Assembly (NCBI RefSeq): GCF_900143085.1
Contig: NZ_FRCZ01000006.1
Coordinates: forward strand, 169,761-233,760
From: Gracilibacillus kekensis
GTDB lineage: Bacteria > Bacillota > Bacilli > Bacillales > Amphibacillaceae
Length of the DNA stretch: 64,000 bases
Direction: 5' to 3'
Below the pieces are notes generated by a model, which was given only the letters and a program-made list of their open reading frames with translations, did not search any database and was not told where the DNA came from. Positions within the stretch are counted from its first letter, which is position 1, and each line of letters starts with the position of its first letter. Positions 25,109 through 33,610 of the stretch are shown piece after piece. The position numbers were made by a program, and so were the translations under genes.

Positions 25109-25432
25109 GTGAATATTCAATTTAAAAAAGGTGCTCTGGAATTATGTGTGCTTGCATTATTGAATAAACAAGATCGATATGGATATGAACTCGTTCAAAA
25201 AATATCTGATCAAATAGCAATTTCAGAAGGCTCTGTTTATCCGTTGCTTAGAAGGTTAAAAAAAGAAGAATACTTTACAACCTATTTACAGGAGTCACAA
25301 GAGGGTCCTTCTCGAAAATATTATCGGCTGACAGTTAAAGGTCGGGATCATCTTATTGAATTGATGGAAGAATGGAACCATTTTTCAGACAGTGTTAATT
25401 ATATTTTAAAGGAAGGTGTAAGTGATGAATAA
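25109..25432 (+). CDS. PadR family transcriptional regulator
   Basis: 107-residue winged-helix DNA-binding protein (PF03551). The core FKKGALELCVLALLNKQDRYGYELVQKISDQ (about 4-34) followed by ISEGSVYPLLRRLKKEEYFTT (recognition helix) and GPSRKYYRLTVKGRDHL (wing) is the canonical PadR pattern; the single C-terminal helix makes it a short subfamily-2 type. The start is GTG at 25109 with GAAGGTG eight bases upstream. It is the first gene of a tight operon with a HAAS-domain membrane protein and a DUF4097 protein, an arrangement commonly seen in Firmicutes. Autoregulation is likely; two TATAAT-like boxes lie in the 90 bases upstream. Confidence 0.88.
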   Translation: MNIQFKKGALELCVLALLNKQDRYGYELVQKISDQIAISEGSVYPLLRRLKKEEYFTTYLQESQEGPSRKYYRLTVKGRDHLIELMEEWNHFSDSVNYILKEGVSDE

Positions 25433-25979
25433 AGATCAATTTTTAAAAAAGTTAGATCAATCTTTGAACAGACTTTCTGATGATGAAAGAAAAGATATTT
25501 TAGCGGATTTCCAAGAGCATTTTGATTTGGCCAAAGAAGATGACAAAACAGAAGAAGAAATTGCACAATCACTAGGTGCACCAAGTCAGATAGGAAAAGA
25601 ACTATTAGCGACGCATTACCTTGAAAAGGCAGAAACTACTTCATCCACAGGGAATTTTCTGCGAGCGGTTTGGGCTGTTATAGGTTTAGGTTTCTTCAAC
25701 CTGGTTATTGTACTTGGACCATTTATCGCTCTTGTTTCCTTAATTGTAGCAGGATGGATAACTGGAGGAGCTTTTGTTATATCACCGTTTTTATTCTTAA
25801 TAAATGTAGTATTATATCCGAGTTCATTTCTATATTTCGATTTATTCTTTACCATTACTCTAACAGGAATTGGTTTATTTATAGTAATTGGAATGGTATA
25901 TGCTACAAACATTGTTACGAAAGGTTTTATGCGTTACTTAAACTTTAATGTAAGAGTTGTGAAAGGTGGAATGAAATAA
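25425..25979 (+). CDS. HAAS-domain (DUF1700) membrane protein
   Basis: 184-residue protein. The N-terminal HAAS domain (residues 1-60) is a compact helical module, FLKKLDQSLNRLSDDERKDILADFQEHFDLAKEDDKTEEEIAQSLGAPSQIGKEL, commonly encoded next to padR genes. Four hydrophobic segments follow in the remaining part. It starts at ATG 25425 inside the last codons of padR (8-base overlap) and its stop overlaps the next start (TAATG), so the three genes are translationally coupled. The role is unknown; such proteins are thought to act in membrane stress or PadR signalling, but that is inference. Confidence 0.82.
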   Translation: MNKDQFLKKLDQSLNRLSDDERKDILADFQEHFDLAKEDDKTEEEIAQSLGAPSQIGKELLATHYLEKAETTSSTGNFLRAVWAVIGLGFFNLVIVLGPFIALVSLIVAGWITGGAFVISPFLFLINVVLYPSSFLYFDLFFTITLTGIGLFIVIGMVYATNIVTKGFMRYLNFNVRVVKGGMK

Positions 25980-26779
25980 TGAAACATTTGAAAAAAATAA
26001 TCGTGATAGCGGTAGTATGTGTACTTATTGGGGGAATTGGAAGTGCTGTCGCCTACAGTTACTATGAGCCAAGTATGATTGAAGAATCAGCAGAAATTAC
26101 AAACCCGGATATAATTTCTTTTGATATTCGGGTCAACAATGAAGCAGTGAAAATGGTTCCATCCATCGATGATAGTATCCGAGTAGAGTTAACAGGAAAT
26201 GCAGTAAGTGAAAAGAAAAACAATTTAATTGTTGAAGAGAATGGCTCTACACTAGTCATTGAAACTGAAAATGAAAAAAGAAAATTGTTTAGCTTTAACT
26301 TTTTTGATTTCAATCGAACGTTAACGATTTATGTACCTGAAAGAGAATATGAATCTTTACAGGCAGAAATTGATAATGGCAGTATACGAGTTAAAGAAAT
26401 GAATGCGCAAAATGTCTTTGCAACAACGAAGAACGGTAAAATCAATCTTCTTAATATCATTTCTGATCAAGTAGAAGTCAGCACAAATAATGGTAAAATT
26501 GAGCTTGAAAATGTAGATGGCAGATTGATTGGTAAAACTAATAATGGAGCTATTTCACTGGTGTCAAAAGAGTTAGATCGGCAAATTGACTTTCAAACAG
26601 ATAATGGGAGTATAAATATACAGACAGAAAAAGAACCGACGAATGTTGTCTTTGATACTAAGACAAACAATGGTAGCATTAATCTTTTTAATGATTCTAG
26701 TTACGATATCATCACCGGAGAAGGAGAAAACAAAATTAAGTTAAGAACAAAGAATGGAAGCATTACGGTGAATAAATAG
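25979..26779 (+). CDS. DUF4097 beta-helix repeat protein, membrane anchored
   Basis: 266-residue protein with an N-terminal membrane helix (residues 7-27) followed by an extracytoplasmic domain of DUF4097 type, related to LiaG. From about residue 110 onward short strands repeat with a TNNG-like turn: TDNGSI, TKNGKI, TNNGKI, TNNGAI, TDNGSI, TNNGSI, TKNGSI, roughly every 18-25 residues, as expected of a right-handed beta-solenoid. It is the last gene of the padR operon. LiaG-like proteins belong to cell-envelope stress regulons; that role is suggested, not shown, here. Confidence 0.83.
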   Translation: MKHLKKIIVIAVVCVLIGGIGSAVAYSYYEPSMIEESAEITNPDIISFDIRVNNEAVKMVPSIDDSIRVELTGNAVSEKKNNLIVEENGSTLVIETENEKRKLFSFNFFDFNRTLTIYVPEREYESLQAEIDNGSIRVKEMNAQNVFATTKNGKINLLNIISDQVEVSTNNGKIELENVDGRLIGKTNNGAISLVSKELDRQIDFQTDNGSINIQTEKEPTNVVFDTKTNNGSINLFNDSSYDIITGEGENKIKLRTKNGSITVNK

Positions 26780-26785
26780 TATTAT

Positions 26786-26816
26786 AGGAGTGAACATAAA
26801 CTGTTCACTCCTTTTG
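26786..26816 (+). terminator. Rho-independent terminator of padR operon
   Basis: AGGAGTGAACA (26786-26796) pairs with TGTTCACTCCT (26802-26812), followed by TTTTG. Confidence 0.85.
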
Positions 26817-26923
26817 TTTTGAAAATAACTACATATATTCTGTCATAATAATGTATTCTCATGTATTTAAATGTCGTTTTCTACAAACAATAAAGTCATA
26901 ATCTTATAAATGAGGGTAGATGG

Positions 26924-28417
26924 ATGAGAAGGATACGGACTCCAAAGCAAAATAAATATGCAGGTGAAAAAGTTAAAAAGGATTTAAAAGAAAATCAAGA
27001 GATGCTACAACAGATTTTCCATAACACTATTGACATTAAATTTAGAAATTTTCAAATTCAAAATCAAGAACAGACCTCAGCATTTATTTGTTATATGGAA
27101 GGAATGGTTAGCGAGGAATTTATTCATTTTAACATTATGGATGGATTAGCAGGAACTAACTTGAAGGATATAAACATAGATTCTCCTAGGTTTATATCCA
27201 TTCTAAAAAATCAGATGGTAAAAGCTCCATCAATGAAAGAAACAACAATACTTGATGAAATATTAGATGGAATATTAACTGGGCAAACAGCAATCTTTCT
27301 CAATCAATCTGATCGGGTACTCCTAGTTACTACAGTCAGTTTTCAATCAAGAGGGGTTGAAGAACCGGAAACGGAAGCAACAGTCAGAGGTTCTAGGGAA
27401 GGGTTTAATGAGGTTATTCAAACGAATACATCTTTAATAAGACGTAAAATAAATAACTCTAATTTAATTTTTGAGGAATTAATTATTGGAAAAGAAACCA
27501 AAACAAAAGTAAGAATTGCATACTTGAATAATGTCGCTAATAAAGAAGTGGTCAAAGAAGTTAGAAATCGACTAAAAGCAATAAAAACCGATGTAGTATT
27601 AGAAACGGGTTATTTAGAACAATATATTGGGGATCATCCCTACTCTATATTTTCTACCGTCGGAAATAGTGAGAAACCTGATAAAGTTGCAGCAAAGATA
27701 TTAGAAGGTAGGATTGCTATTTTATGTGATGGGACCCCGTTTGTATTAACTGTCCCACATCTGTTTATTGAAGTTTTTCAAGTCCCAGAAGATTATTATT
27801 CAAATGCTTATGTTTCGTCATTAATACGTATCTTTCGGATAATGGCTTTGTTTCTGACAGTTTCTACTCCAGCTGTTTTTGTAGCAGCGGCAACTTTCCA
27901 TCATGAAATGGTTCCCTCTCAACTACTAACAACCATGGCGGCTGCAGAGGAGAGAGTGCCTTTTCCTATCTTTTTAGAAGCAATAATTATGATCGTTATT
28001 TTTCAATTGTTAAGGGAAGCAGGGGTTCGAATGCCAAGACCTATAGGGTCTGCAGTTAGTATAGTAGGAGCTTTAGTAATCGGTGAAGCGGCTGTTCAAG
28101 CTGGTCTTGTAGGAGCCCCTATGGTTATTGTTGTAGCTTTGACGGCGATCACGGGATTTGTAGTGACAGCGTTAAGTAATGCTGTGATATTAATGAGGTT
28201 TTTCTTATTGATATTAGCTGGCCTATTCGGATTTTATGGATTATTAATCGGTACTCTTTTCTTAGTTGCTCATGTCGTTTCTTTAAGATCTTTCGGGGTA
28301 CCATATCTAACTCCTTTAGGACCAATAGTTACGAAGGACCTAAGAGATAGTATCATTAGACTGCCATTAAAATTTTTACAGAGTAAGTCAAAATCAATTA
28401 CAAGAAAAAGGCTTTAA
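26924..28417 (+). CDS. Spore germination receptor subunit A (GerA family)
   Basis: 497-residue A subunit of a GerA-type nutrient germinant receptor in the spore inner membrane. A long soluble N-terminal region (about residues 1-290) with the GerA-family blocks EGMVSEEFIHFNIMDG, ILTGQTAIFLNQSDRVL and SRRGVEEPETEATVRGSREGFNE-like sequence is followed by membrane helices from about residue 300 (PAVFVAAATFHHEMVPSQLL, then RMPRPIGSAVSIVGALVIGEAAVQAGLV). The ATG follows GAGGGT. The C-subunit gene follows after 51 bases; the B-subunit gene lies opposite, on the other strand. The germinant cannot be predicted. Confidence 0.92.
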   Translation: MRRIRTPKQNKYAGEKVKKDLKENQEMLQQIFHNTIDIKFRNFQIQNQEQTSAFICYMEGMVSEEFIHFNIMDGLAGTNLKDINIDSPRFISILKNQMVKAPSMKETTILDEILDGILTGQTAIFLNQSDRVLLVTTVSFQSRGVEEPETEATVRGSREGFNEVIQTNTSLIRRKINNSNLIFEELIIGKETKTKVRIAYLNNVANKEVVKEVRNRLKAIKTDVVLETGYLEQYIGDHPYSIFSTVGNSEKPDKVAAKILEGRIAILCDGTPFVLTVPHLFIEVFQVPEDYYSNAYVSSLIRIFRIMALFLTVSTPAVFVAAATFHHEMVPSQLLTTMAAAEERVPFPIFLEAIIMIVIFQLLREAGVRMPRPIGSAVSIVGALVIGEAAVQAGLVGAPMVIVVALTAITGFVVTALSNAVILMRFFLLILAGLFGFYGLLIGTLFLVAHVVSLRSFGVPYLTPLGPIVTKDLRDSIIRLPLKFLQSKSKSITRKRL

Positions 28418-28468
28418 CTCATAGGTGTGAAACAAAGGTAAATATGTATGTTTGGGGAGTTGACAGTA

Positions 28469-29635
28469 TTGAGAAAACTAATGCTGATTTTATTTATATT
28501 CATAACATTTCTTTCAGGGTGTTGGGATGCTCAAGAGTTAACAGAGGTCGGAATTATAGCTTCAATGGCGATTGACAAGGATGAAAATTCAGGCGAATAT
28601 ATTTTAACCTCTCAATACCTTAGACCGTCTGCTGAAAGTACTTTTGTTTCATCACAAGAGGAGCCTTTTTTAATAGTGTCTATCAAGGGTAGAACTATTT
28701 CTGAGTTGATGAGAAAGGCTAATCATAAAATAGATAGAAGGGGCTTTTATGCTCATAACAAAATTGTTGTCGTAAGTGAAGAGGTTGCTAAGGATGGATT
28801 GATATCTATATTTGAAACCTTTCAAAGAGAACAAGAAGTCCGTAGCTATGTATGGTTAGCGGTTGCACGTGAAACAAGCGCTGCTTCTATTTTAGAAAAA
28901 AAGCATAATAGTATTTCCAAACTTCCCGCTAATTTTTTGTACAGTTTATTTGATAATGCTGAATATGATGCAGTAGCAAGTAGTTTATTAACATTTTATA
29001 AAGATGCTTTAGAAATGGGTAATAGTCCTGTTTTGGGTGTTCTTACAATAGAAGACGAGAGGTCTCAAAAAGACTTAAGTTTATCGGGAGGCGCTGTATT
29101 TAAAAAGGATAAACTTGTAGGGTTTATCAGTAATGAAGAAACTATGGCATATAACTGGATTACAAATAAAAACAAGAACAGTCAAAAGGGTGCTTTAACT
29201 TTCCCCTATAAAAAAAACGATTATATAACACTAGATTTATCTGAATTAGAATCTAAAATTATCCCAAAGGCTACTAATAAATCTGATATAGCTTTGACTA
29301 TAAAAATAAAGAAAACAGTAGAGATTGCAGAACAACAAGAGGTGAATAACTTTCCTCAGAGAAAAGAGGTTGTTCAATTTATAGAAGAGGTAGAAAAAAA
29401 AGCGGAAGCTGAAATAGAAAGTAAAATAATTCAAGTGATATCGAAGGCACAAAACGAGTTCCAAGCAGATATTTTTGGGTTCGGTGATACCTTAAATAAA
29501 AAAAATCCTAAAGTATGGAAGCAAGTAAAAGACAATTGGGAGGTCGAATTCTCAAACGTCTCCATCGATTTGGATGTGCAGGTGGAAATCTTAAATTCTG
29601 GATTAATACAAGGATCATTAAAACCTAAGCAATAA
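28469..29635 (+). CDS. Spore germination receptor subunit C (Ger(x)C lipoprotein)
   Basis: 388-residue lipoprotein C subunit of the germinant receptor. The TTG at 28469 has GGGGAG nine bases upstream and starts directly at a lipoprotein signal with lipobox LSGC (Cys about residue 18) followed by WDAQELTEVG, the standard Ger(x)C beginning. The body has the family blocks GIIASMAIDKDE, SIKGRTISELMRKANHKIDRRGFYAHNKIVVVSEE and a C-terminal domain ending NVSIDLDVQVEILNSGLIQGS. It is co-oriented with the A gene and presumably cotranscribed. It ends one base before the stop of the convergent small gene. Confidence 0.9.
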   Translation: MRKLMLILFIFITFLSGCWDAQELTEVGIIASMAIDKDENSGEYILTSQYLRPSAESTFVSSQEEPFLIVSIKGRTISELMRKANHKIDRRGFYAHNKIVVVSEEVAKDGLISIFETFQREQEVRSYVWLAVARETSAASILEKKHNSISKLPANFLYSLFDNAEYDAVASSLLTFYKDALEMGNSPVLGVLTIEDERSQKDLSLSGGAVFKKDKLVGFISNEETMAYNWITNKNKNSQKGALTFPYKKNDYITLDLSELESKIIPKATNKSDIALTIKIKKTVEIAEQQEVNNFPQRKEVVQFIEEVEKKAEAEIESKIIQVISKAQNEFQADIFGFGDTLNKKNPKVWKQVKDNWEVEFSNVSIDLDVQVEILNSGLIQGSLKPKQ

Positions 29636-29636
29636 C

Positions 29637-29762
29637 CTAATGAAAAAGTTTCTTTGTAAGCTGTATTATTAATACGATTATGAGGATCAAAGCATATGTC
29701 AAACCTCCAAATATGAGAAAGGCTAATATAGGATCTGCTTTAAGTACATTTATATCAAGCAT
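29637..29762 (-). CDS. 41-residue membrane peptide in germination cluster
   Basis: Small ORF with an excellent ribosome binding site (AAAGGAGGTCG, about 7 bases before the ATG at 29762). The product begins MLDINVLKADP, then has one hydrophobic helix (about residues 11-35, with GGLTY near its middle) and ends TKKLFH, giving a cytoplasmic basic tail. It starts 16 bases after the B-subunit gene on the same strand and ends one base from the C-subunit stop on the other strand. Small one- or two-helix proteins encoded with ger operons (D subunits) are known to modulate receptor function; this one is shorter than those I know and I cannot assign it to a family. Confidence 0.62.
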   Translation of the reverse strand: MLDINVLKADPILAFLIFGGLTYALILIIVLIIQLTKKLFH

Positions 29763-29778
29763 TGAAACGACCTCCTTT

Positions 29779-30858
29779 TCAATTTTTTGCTTTTTTCTTT
29801 ACCATAATAATGAGTAGTATTAATAGTGGAAGCAAGGAATATAAGAAAATATTATAAACCCCTCCTTCCATACCCTTCCACCTCTGATCATCTAAATTAG
29901 CAAAGCGTAGTTGGCTGATAATGGGCAATATCAAGCCAAAGATAGTAATGACCCACTTCGGATTAGATTTGTTAAATAGCCAAGTTATAGTTAAGGAAAA
30001 GGCAAAAAAATGTAAAGCTGTTTTATAGAAGCCTCCGATAAACATAATAAATACACCAATGCTGTCAAGGTTCGTAAAAATCATTGCTATATGGATAGAT
30101 AATAAAGTTTCCAACAATGGTATTTCAGAGTTTGAGACTAAATCCACTCCTAAAATTGAAATAAATACAATTAGCGAGGTTGTTAGGAATAATGTAGAAA
30201 TTGTAACGGCTATAAAAGTGGTTCTTCTAATTAGATGTTGCTTATTAATATAATGCCAAAAAATCAGAAAGACCACCATCTCACCAAATGGAAAAGCTAT
30301 TACGCTCGTTAATTCCTTTAGTACCGGTTTGAAACCATTTCCGAGAATTGGTTGTAGATTTGATAGTTGAAAATCTCCCGAAAGAAAAGTTAAGAAATAA
30401 ATTAGAACTAAAAATAAAATAAAATAAGGTAAAAATATTTCAATTGACCTTGCGATAACCTCCATACCTCTGTGTAATATGTAAATCATAACAAAAATAA
30501 ATAAATATAAAATAACCATCAATGGAGTCTGGGGTAAAGCAGTCATTCTAATTAGTACACCGAATTCATAGAAATTATGTGTTGTTTGATTTATAAAGTA
30601 AACACCATACAGTAAGAGAAGCGGCTTAGCTAATATAACACCTAAACTGTCTGTTAAAATTTCAGAAAAATTTTGATTTGGATAGTAACGAGGAATTTGC
30701 GTGTAAGCCCATAACAAAATTAAGCTTAGAAAATACGAAATTAGAACAACAATCCACGCATCGCGTTCAGCGCCTATCCCTATAGCAAATAATGTAGTAC
30801 TCCCAATCTCAAAAACTAATATCAATGAAAAAAGTTGTATATTTGAAATTTTGTTCAT
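29779..30858 (-). CDS. Spore germination receptor subunit B (GerAB permease)
   Basis: 359-residue polytopic protein of the GerAB/spore permease family (PF03845, in the APC superfamily), with ten predicted helices. It binds the germinant in characterised receptors. Typical features are the start MNKISNIQLFSLILVFEIGSTT, YTQIPRYYPNQNFSEI after helix 2, and ELTSVIAFPFGEMVVFLIFW in helix 6. It is encoded opposite to the A and C genes and converges on them, unlike the usual A-B-C order. A 41-codon gene follows on the same strand. AAGGAAG precedes the ATG. Confidence 0.92.
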   Translation of the reverse strand: MNKISNIQLFSLILVFEIGSTTLFAIGIGAERDAWIVVLISYFLSLILLWAYTQIPRYYPNQNFSEILTDSLGVILAKPLLLLYGVYFINQTTHNFYEFGVLIRMTALPQTPLMVILYLFIFVMIYILHRGMEVIARSIEIFLPYFILFLVLIYFLTFLSGDFQLSNLQPILGNGFKPVLKELTSVIAFPFGEMVVFLIFWHYINKQHLIRRTTFIAVTISTLFLTTSLIVFISILGVDLVSNSEIPLLETLLSIHIAMIFTNLDSIGVFIMFIGGFYKTALHFFAFSLTITWLFNKSNPKWVITIFGLILPIISQLRFANLDDQRWKGMEGGVYNIFLYSLLPLLILLIIMVKKKAKN

Positions 30859-30969
30859 GATCGCATACTTCCTTACTAATAGTTAAATAACAGATCTATT
30901 TTCATACTCTTATTATTACCATAAAAAGAGTCAAGTATAACTACCAGAAAAGAAGCTGCAATTATGACA

Positions 30970-31017
30970 GAAAAAAAGAAGTCTAATCTCCATAAGTTAG
31001 TAGGTATGGGATTAGAC
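30970..31017 (-). terminator. Rho-independent terminator
   Basis: On the minus strand GTCTAATC (31017-31010) pairs with GATTAGAC (30988-30981), with a second short CATA-type inner pairing, followed by TTCTTTTTTT. It would end the small gene at 31079-31405. Confidence 0.7.
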
Positions 31018-31078
31018 GTATACTTTTTTAAAAATATTGCTCTCTATGTCAAATTAGCATAGTGGGTATATTTCTTTT

Positions 31079-31405
31079 TTAATACCAAGAATAATAAGGG
31101 TATGAAGGATAATAAAAAGGATACAATAATAAATTGGTTAGCAATCCAAAGGGGTATCGTTGCCTTCTGAAACGGCGATACCTTCTTCTGCCTGGTCCGT
31201 AATAGCCAAATTGTCGATCCGATTGTTCTTCCACGATATCCTCAGCAATTAACATATTGACTCCAGAGTTATCCACACTATCAATAATGCCTTCAAATTG
31301 TGCGCCATCATTTAGTTGACCCATCACATAATAATTCTGATATTTTTGGCACAGCTTTTTCATTTCATCCTGTTGGTGGTACATTCCTTCCGAATAATTG
31401 TACAC
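31079..31405 (-). CDS. Small protein with Sm-like strand pattern and Arg/Tyr-rich tail
   Basis: 108-residue protein, GTG start at 31405 with GGAAGGAG about 9 bases upstream. The N-terminal part MYNYSEGMYHQQDEMKKLCQKY is polar and helical. Residues about 25-58 (YYVMGQLNDGAQFEGIIDSVDNSGVNMLIAE) have the alternating-strand pattern and DG...G.I..VD..GV.ML layout of Sm/Hfq-like beta barrels. The last 40 residues switch to GPGRRRYRRFRRQRYPFG and then a Tyr/Pro/Phe-rich tail ending YYPSYPYYSWY. A role as spore-coat or inner-spore protein, or as RNA-binding protein, is suggested by composition and by the germination genes nearby, but is not established. Confidence 0.6.
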   Translation of the reverse strand: MYNYSEGMYHQQDEMKKLCQKYQNYYVMGQLNDGAQFEGIIDSVDNSGVNMLIAEDIVEEQSDRQFGYYGPGRRRYRRFRRQRYPFGLLTNLLLYPFYYPSYPYYSWY

Positions 31406-31593
31406 CTTAGATCACTCCTTCCTATTCAACACATGATATTCACCTAGAGAAATAGATGTGACTACATCCATATAAAAGCTATTATCTAATCCTTCTTAAA
31501 ATCATATTTACATCTCATTTTAGTCTGATACCATATAAGGTAGATAGAATTTTCAGAATATTTATAATGATAGCTTTGGGAGAGATTAGGATT

Positions 31594-32466
31594 ATGAAGA
31601 AAAGACAACATGTAGCATTTCTGGTAATACTGCTAGTCTTACTCTTGACATGGGGAATTACCCTAATATTTCGACCGAACACGGTTCCGGTTCATTTGTT
31701 CTATTTTCCCATTATTCTTGCTGGCTGGTATTGGAAAATGCCTGGTGGTTTAATAGTAGGAATCATTTCAGGTATTTTAGCAGGTCCTCTGTTATTTTTG
31801 GAGATAGCGGGTAATGTAAATCAAATGACAATGTATTGGATCACTCGATTGGTTTTCTTCGCCATTATAGGTGGATTTGTCGGCAATTTATTTAAAAAAA
31901 TGAGAGACGATACGAAAGAATTAACAGCACACCGTAAAGAATTAGAAATACAAAGTAAATTTGCCAATATTGATGGACTTACACTGATACCGAATCGAAG
32001 AAAACTCGATCAGGTTTTAGAACAGGAATATGAAAAATTTTCGGAAGAGTTGACACCTTTATCTGTGATTATGATTGATATCGACGAATTCAAAGTCTAT
32101 AACGATACATATGGTCATATGCAGGGAGACGAATGTTTGAAAGAAGTATCACGCAAGATAGAATCCTTAGTTAGACAAGAAGATTTTTTTGCACGTTATG
32201 GCGGAGAGGAGTTTGTTATCATCCTACCAGGAACGAACCATGAAAAAGCTCTTGAGGAGGCTAAAAAAATTAAAAATGGTATAGCTTCATTAGAGATTGA
32301 ACATAAATGTTCTTCGATTGAGCCGTATGTCACCATAAGTATGGGCCTAGAAACAATAATTAGCACTTCTGACTTTGGTGCTTCCGAATTGTTAAAACGC
32401 GCTGATCAAGCATTATACAACGCAAAGAAAAATGGACGCAATCAAATCTCTACTTATTCAGCATAA
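31594..32466 (+). CDS. Membrane diguanylate cyclase (GGDEF)
   Basis: 290-residue protein. The N-terminal 95 residues contain three to four helices of a compact membrane sensor domain; a short coiled segment (about 100-125) leads to a GGDEF domain (residues 125-287). The catalytic motif is intact as GGEEF in FARYGGEEFVIILPG, and an RxxD inhibitory site (RQED) lies five residues before it, so the enzyme should make c-di-GMP and be subject to product inhibition. MIDIDEFKVYNDTYGHMQGDECL supplies the metal and GTP-binding residues. The start at ATG 31594 follows GGGAGAG; an upstream in-frame ATG at 31567 lacks a ribosome binding site. It stands alone. Confidence 0.87.
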   Translation: MKKRQHVAFLVILLVLLLTWGITLIFRPNTVPVHLFYFPIILAGWYWKMPGGLIVGIISGILAGPLLFLEIAGNVNQMTMYWITRLVFFAIIGGFVGNLFKKMRDDTKELTAHRKELEIQSKFANIDGLTLIPNRRKLDQVLEQEYEKFSEELTPLSVIMIDIDEFKVYNDTYGHMQGDECLKEVSRKIESLVRQEDFFARYGGEEFVIILPGTNHEKALEEAKKIKNGIASLEIEHKCSSIEPYVTISMGLETIISTSDFGASELLKRADQALYNAKKNGRNQISTYSA

Positions 32467-32717
32467 GTTCTTTTTTTGTAAAAGCATTTAAATATCCTAT
32501 TCTGTTTATAAAGAGAAAACATAGTTAGTGAATATTTTGCTCATTGTTCAGTTGGCAAGGACCGGTATTTCCAGTATGTCTTGCTGCTCCTAGTAATCAG
32601 GTAATGTCGGAACCACCAAAACCTTGTCTTGAATCTAATATCTAACTAATCGAGGATAGACAACTTCTTATTGTAGCTGTGCTATACTAAAAAAAATAGG
32701 TGGAAGGAGTCTCTGTA

Positions 32718-33608
32718 ATGAGCAAAAAAGGTTGGATTATCTATAATGGTAATTTACATAGCACTAAATTTTCAGAACAAGTAGAGTGGTTAATGAAGAC
32801 TGCTCGATCTTTCAATTTAGAAATGAAGGCAATTAAGAACAATGATCTATTGGTAACAGTTCATAACGGTCAAGCAGCATTATCAGGAATTAGCGAATAT
32901 CCTGATTTTGTCTTTTTTTGGGATAAAGATTTATTTTTAGCAAGACAATTAGAAAAGATGGGAATTCGGTTATTTAACAGAGCTAGAGCGATCGAAATTT
33001 GTGATGATAAGGCGCTCACTTATCAGTATCTGTCTAATCATGGAATTACGATGCCGCAAACGATTATTGCACCAAAAGTTTTTATGGAATTACATGATAC
33101 TAGCCATTTGTCGATCGTTAAAGAAACGATAGGTTTTCCGCTAATAATAAAAGAAACATTTGGTTCTTTTGGAGAACAGGTCTATTTGATCAATAAGGAA
33201 GAAGACTTGATAAAAAAAACGATCGAACTCGGGAACAAGCCTTATATTTTTCAAAAATATATTCATTCAAGTTACGGTAAAGATGTTCGGTTAAATGTGG
33301 TTGGAGACCAGGTTGTGGCCTCGATGTTGCGCAAATCTGATAATGACTTCAGAGCTAATGTTACAGCGGGTGGGAGAATGAACCCCTACCAACCATCTGA
33401 ACAAGAGCAAGAGCTTGCAATTCGTTGCAGTCAATTAATAGGTACAGATTTTGCTGGTGTAGATCTGTTATTTGGTGAGAATGGCGAACCAATCTTATGT
33501 GAAGTCAATTCTAATTCTCATTTTAAAAACATTTATGACTGTACAAGTGTTGACATAACTATAAATATGTTTGAATATATAAAGGATGTTTTAGAAAGCA
33601 GGCGTTAG
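32718..33608 (+). CDS. RimK-like ATP-grasp ligase 1
   Basis: 296-residue ATP-grasp enzyme, RimK type, that would join a carboxylate to an amine via an acyl-phosphate. A pre-ATP-grasp domain occupies residues 1-90 (GWIIYNGNLHSTKF, then FVFFWDKDLFLARQLEKMGIRLFNRARAIEICDDKALTYQ). The ATP-grasp core has IIKETFGSFGEQVYLI (Gly-rich loop), YIFQKYIHSSYGKDVRLNVVG, SDNDFRANVTAGGRMNPY (the RAN.T.GG element) and LCEVNSNSHF (metal-binding E-x-N). The ATG at 32718 has GGAAGGAG eight bases upstream. A second homologue starts two bases after its stop. The TG-C-TATACT promoter element upstream (about 32681) is plausible. The substrate is unknown. Confidence 0.85.
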   Translation: MSKKGWIIYNGNLHSTKFSEQVEWLMKTARSFNLEMKAIKNNDLLVTVHNGQAALSGISEYPDFVFFWDKDLFLARQLEKMGIRLFNRARAIEICDDKALTYQYLSNHGITMPQTIIAPKVFMELHDTSHLSIVKETIGFPLIIKETFGSFGEQVYLINKEEDLIKKTIELGNKPYIFQKYIHSSYGKDVRLNVVGDQVVASMLRKSDNDFRANVTAGGRMNPYQPSEQEQELAIRCSQLIGTDFAGVDLLFGENGEPILCEVNSNSHFKNIYDCTSVDITINMFEYIKDVLESRR

Positions 33609-33610
33609 AT

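Noticed and set aside
25670-25948. 92-codon ORF inside the HAAS-domain gene
   Set aside because: Same strand, other frame, fully within a well-supported gene and without a ribosome binding site.
26360-26760. Direct repeats AATAATGG/AAGAATGG
   Set aside because: They encode the NNG turns of the DUF4097 beta-solenoid and are explained by the protein repeat.
32467-32717. Structured RNA upstream of the ATP-grasp pair
   Set aside because: CAAGGACCGGTATTTCC and later GGAACC looked suggestive, but no consistent fold or known riboswitch or SRP motif could be drawn by eye.
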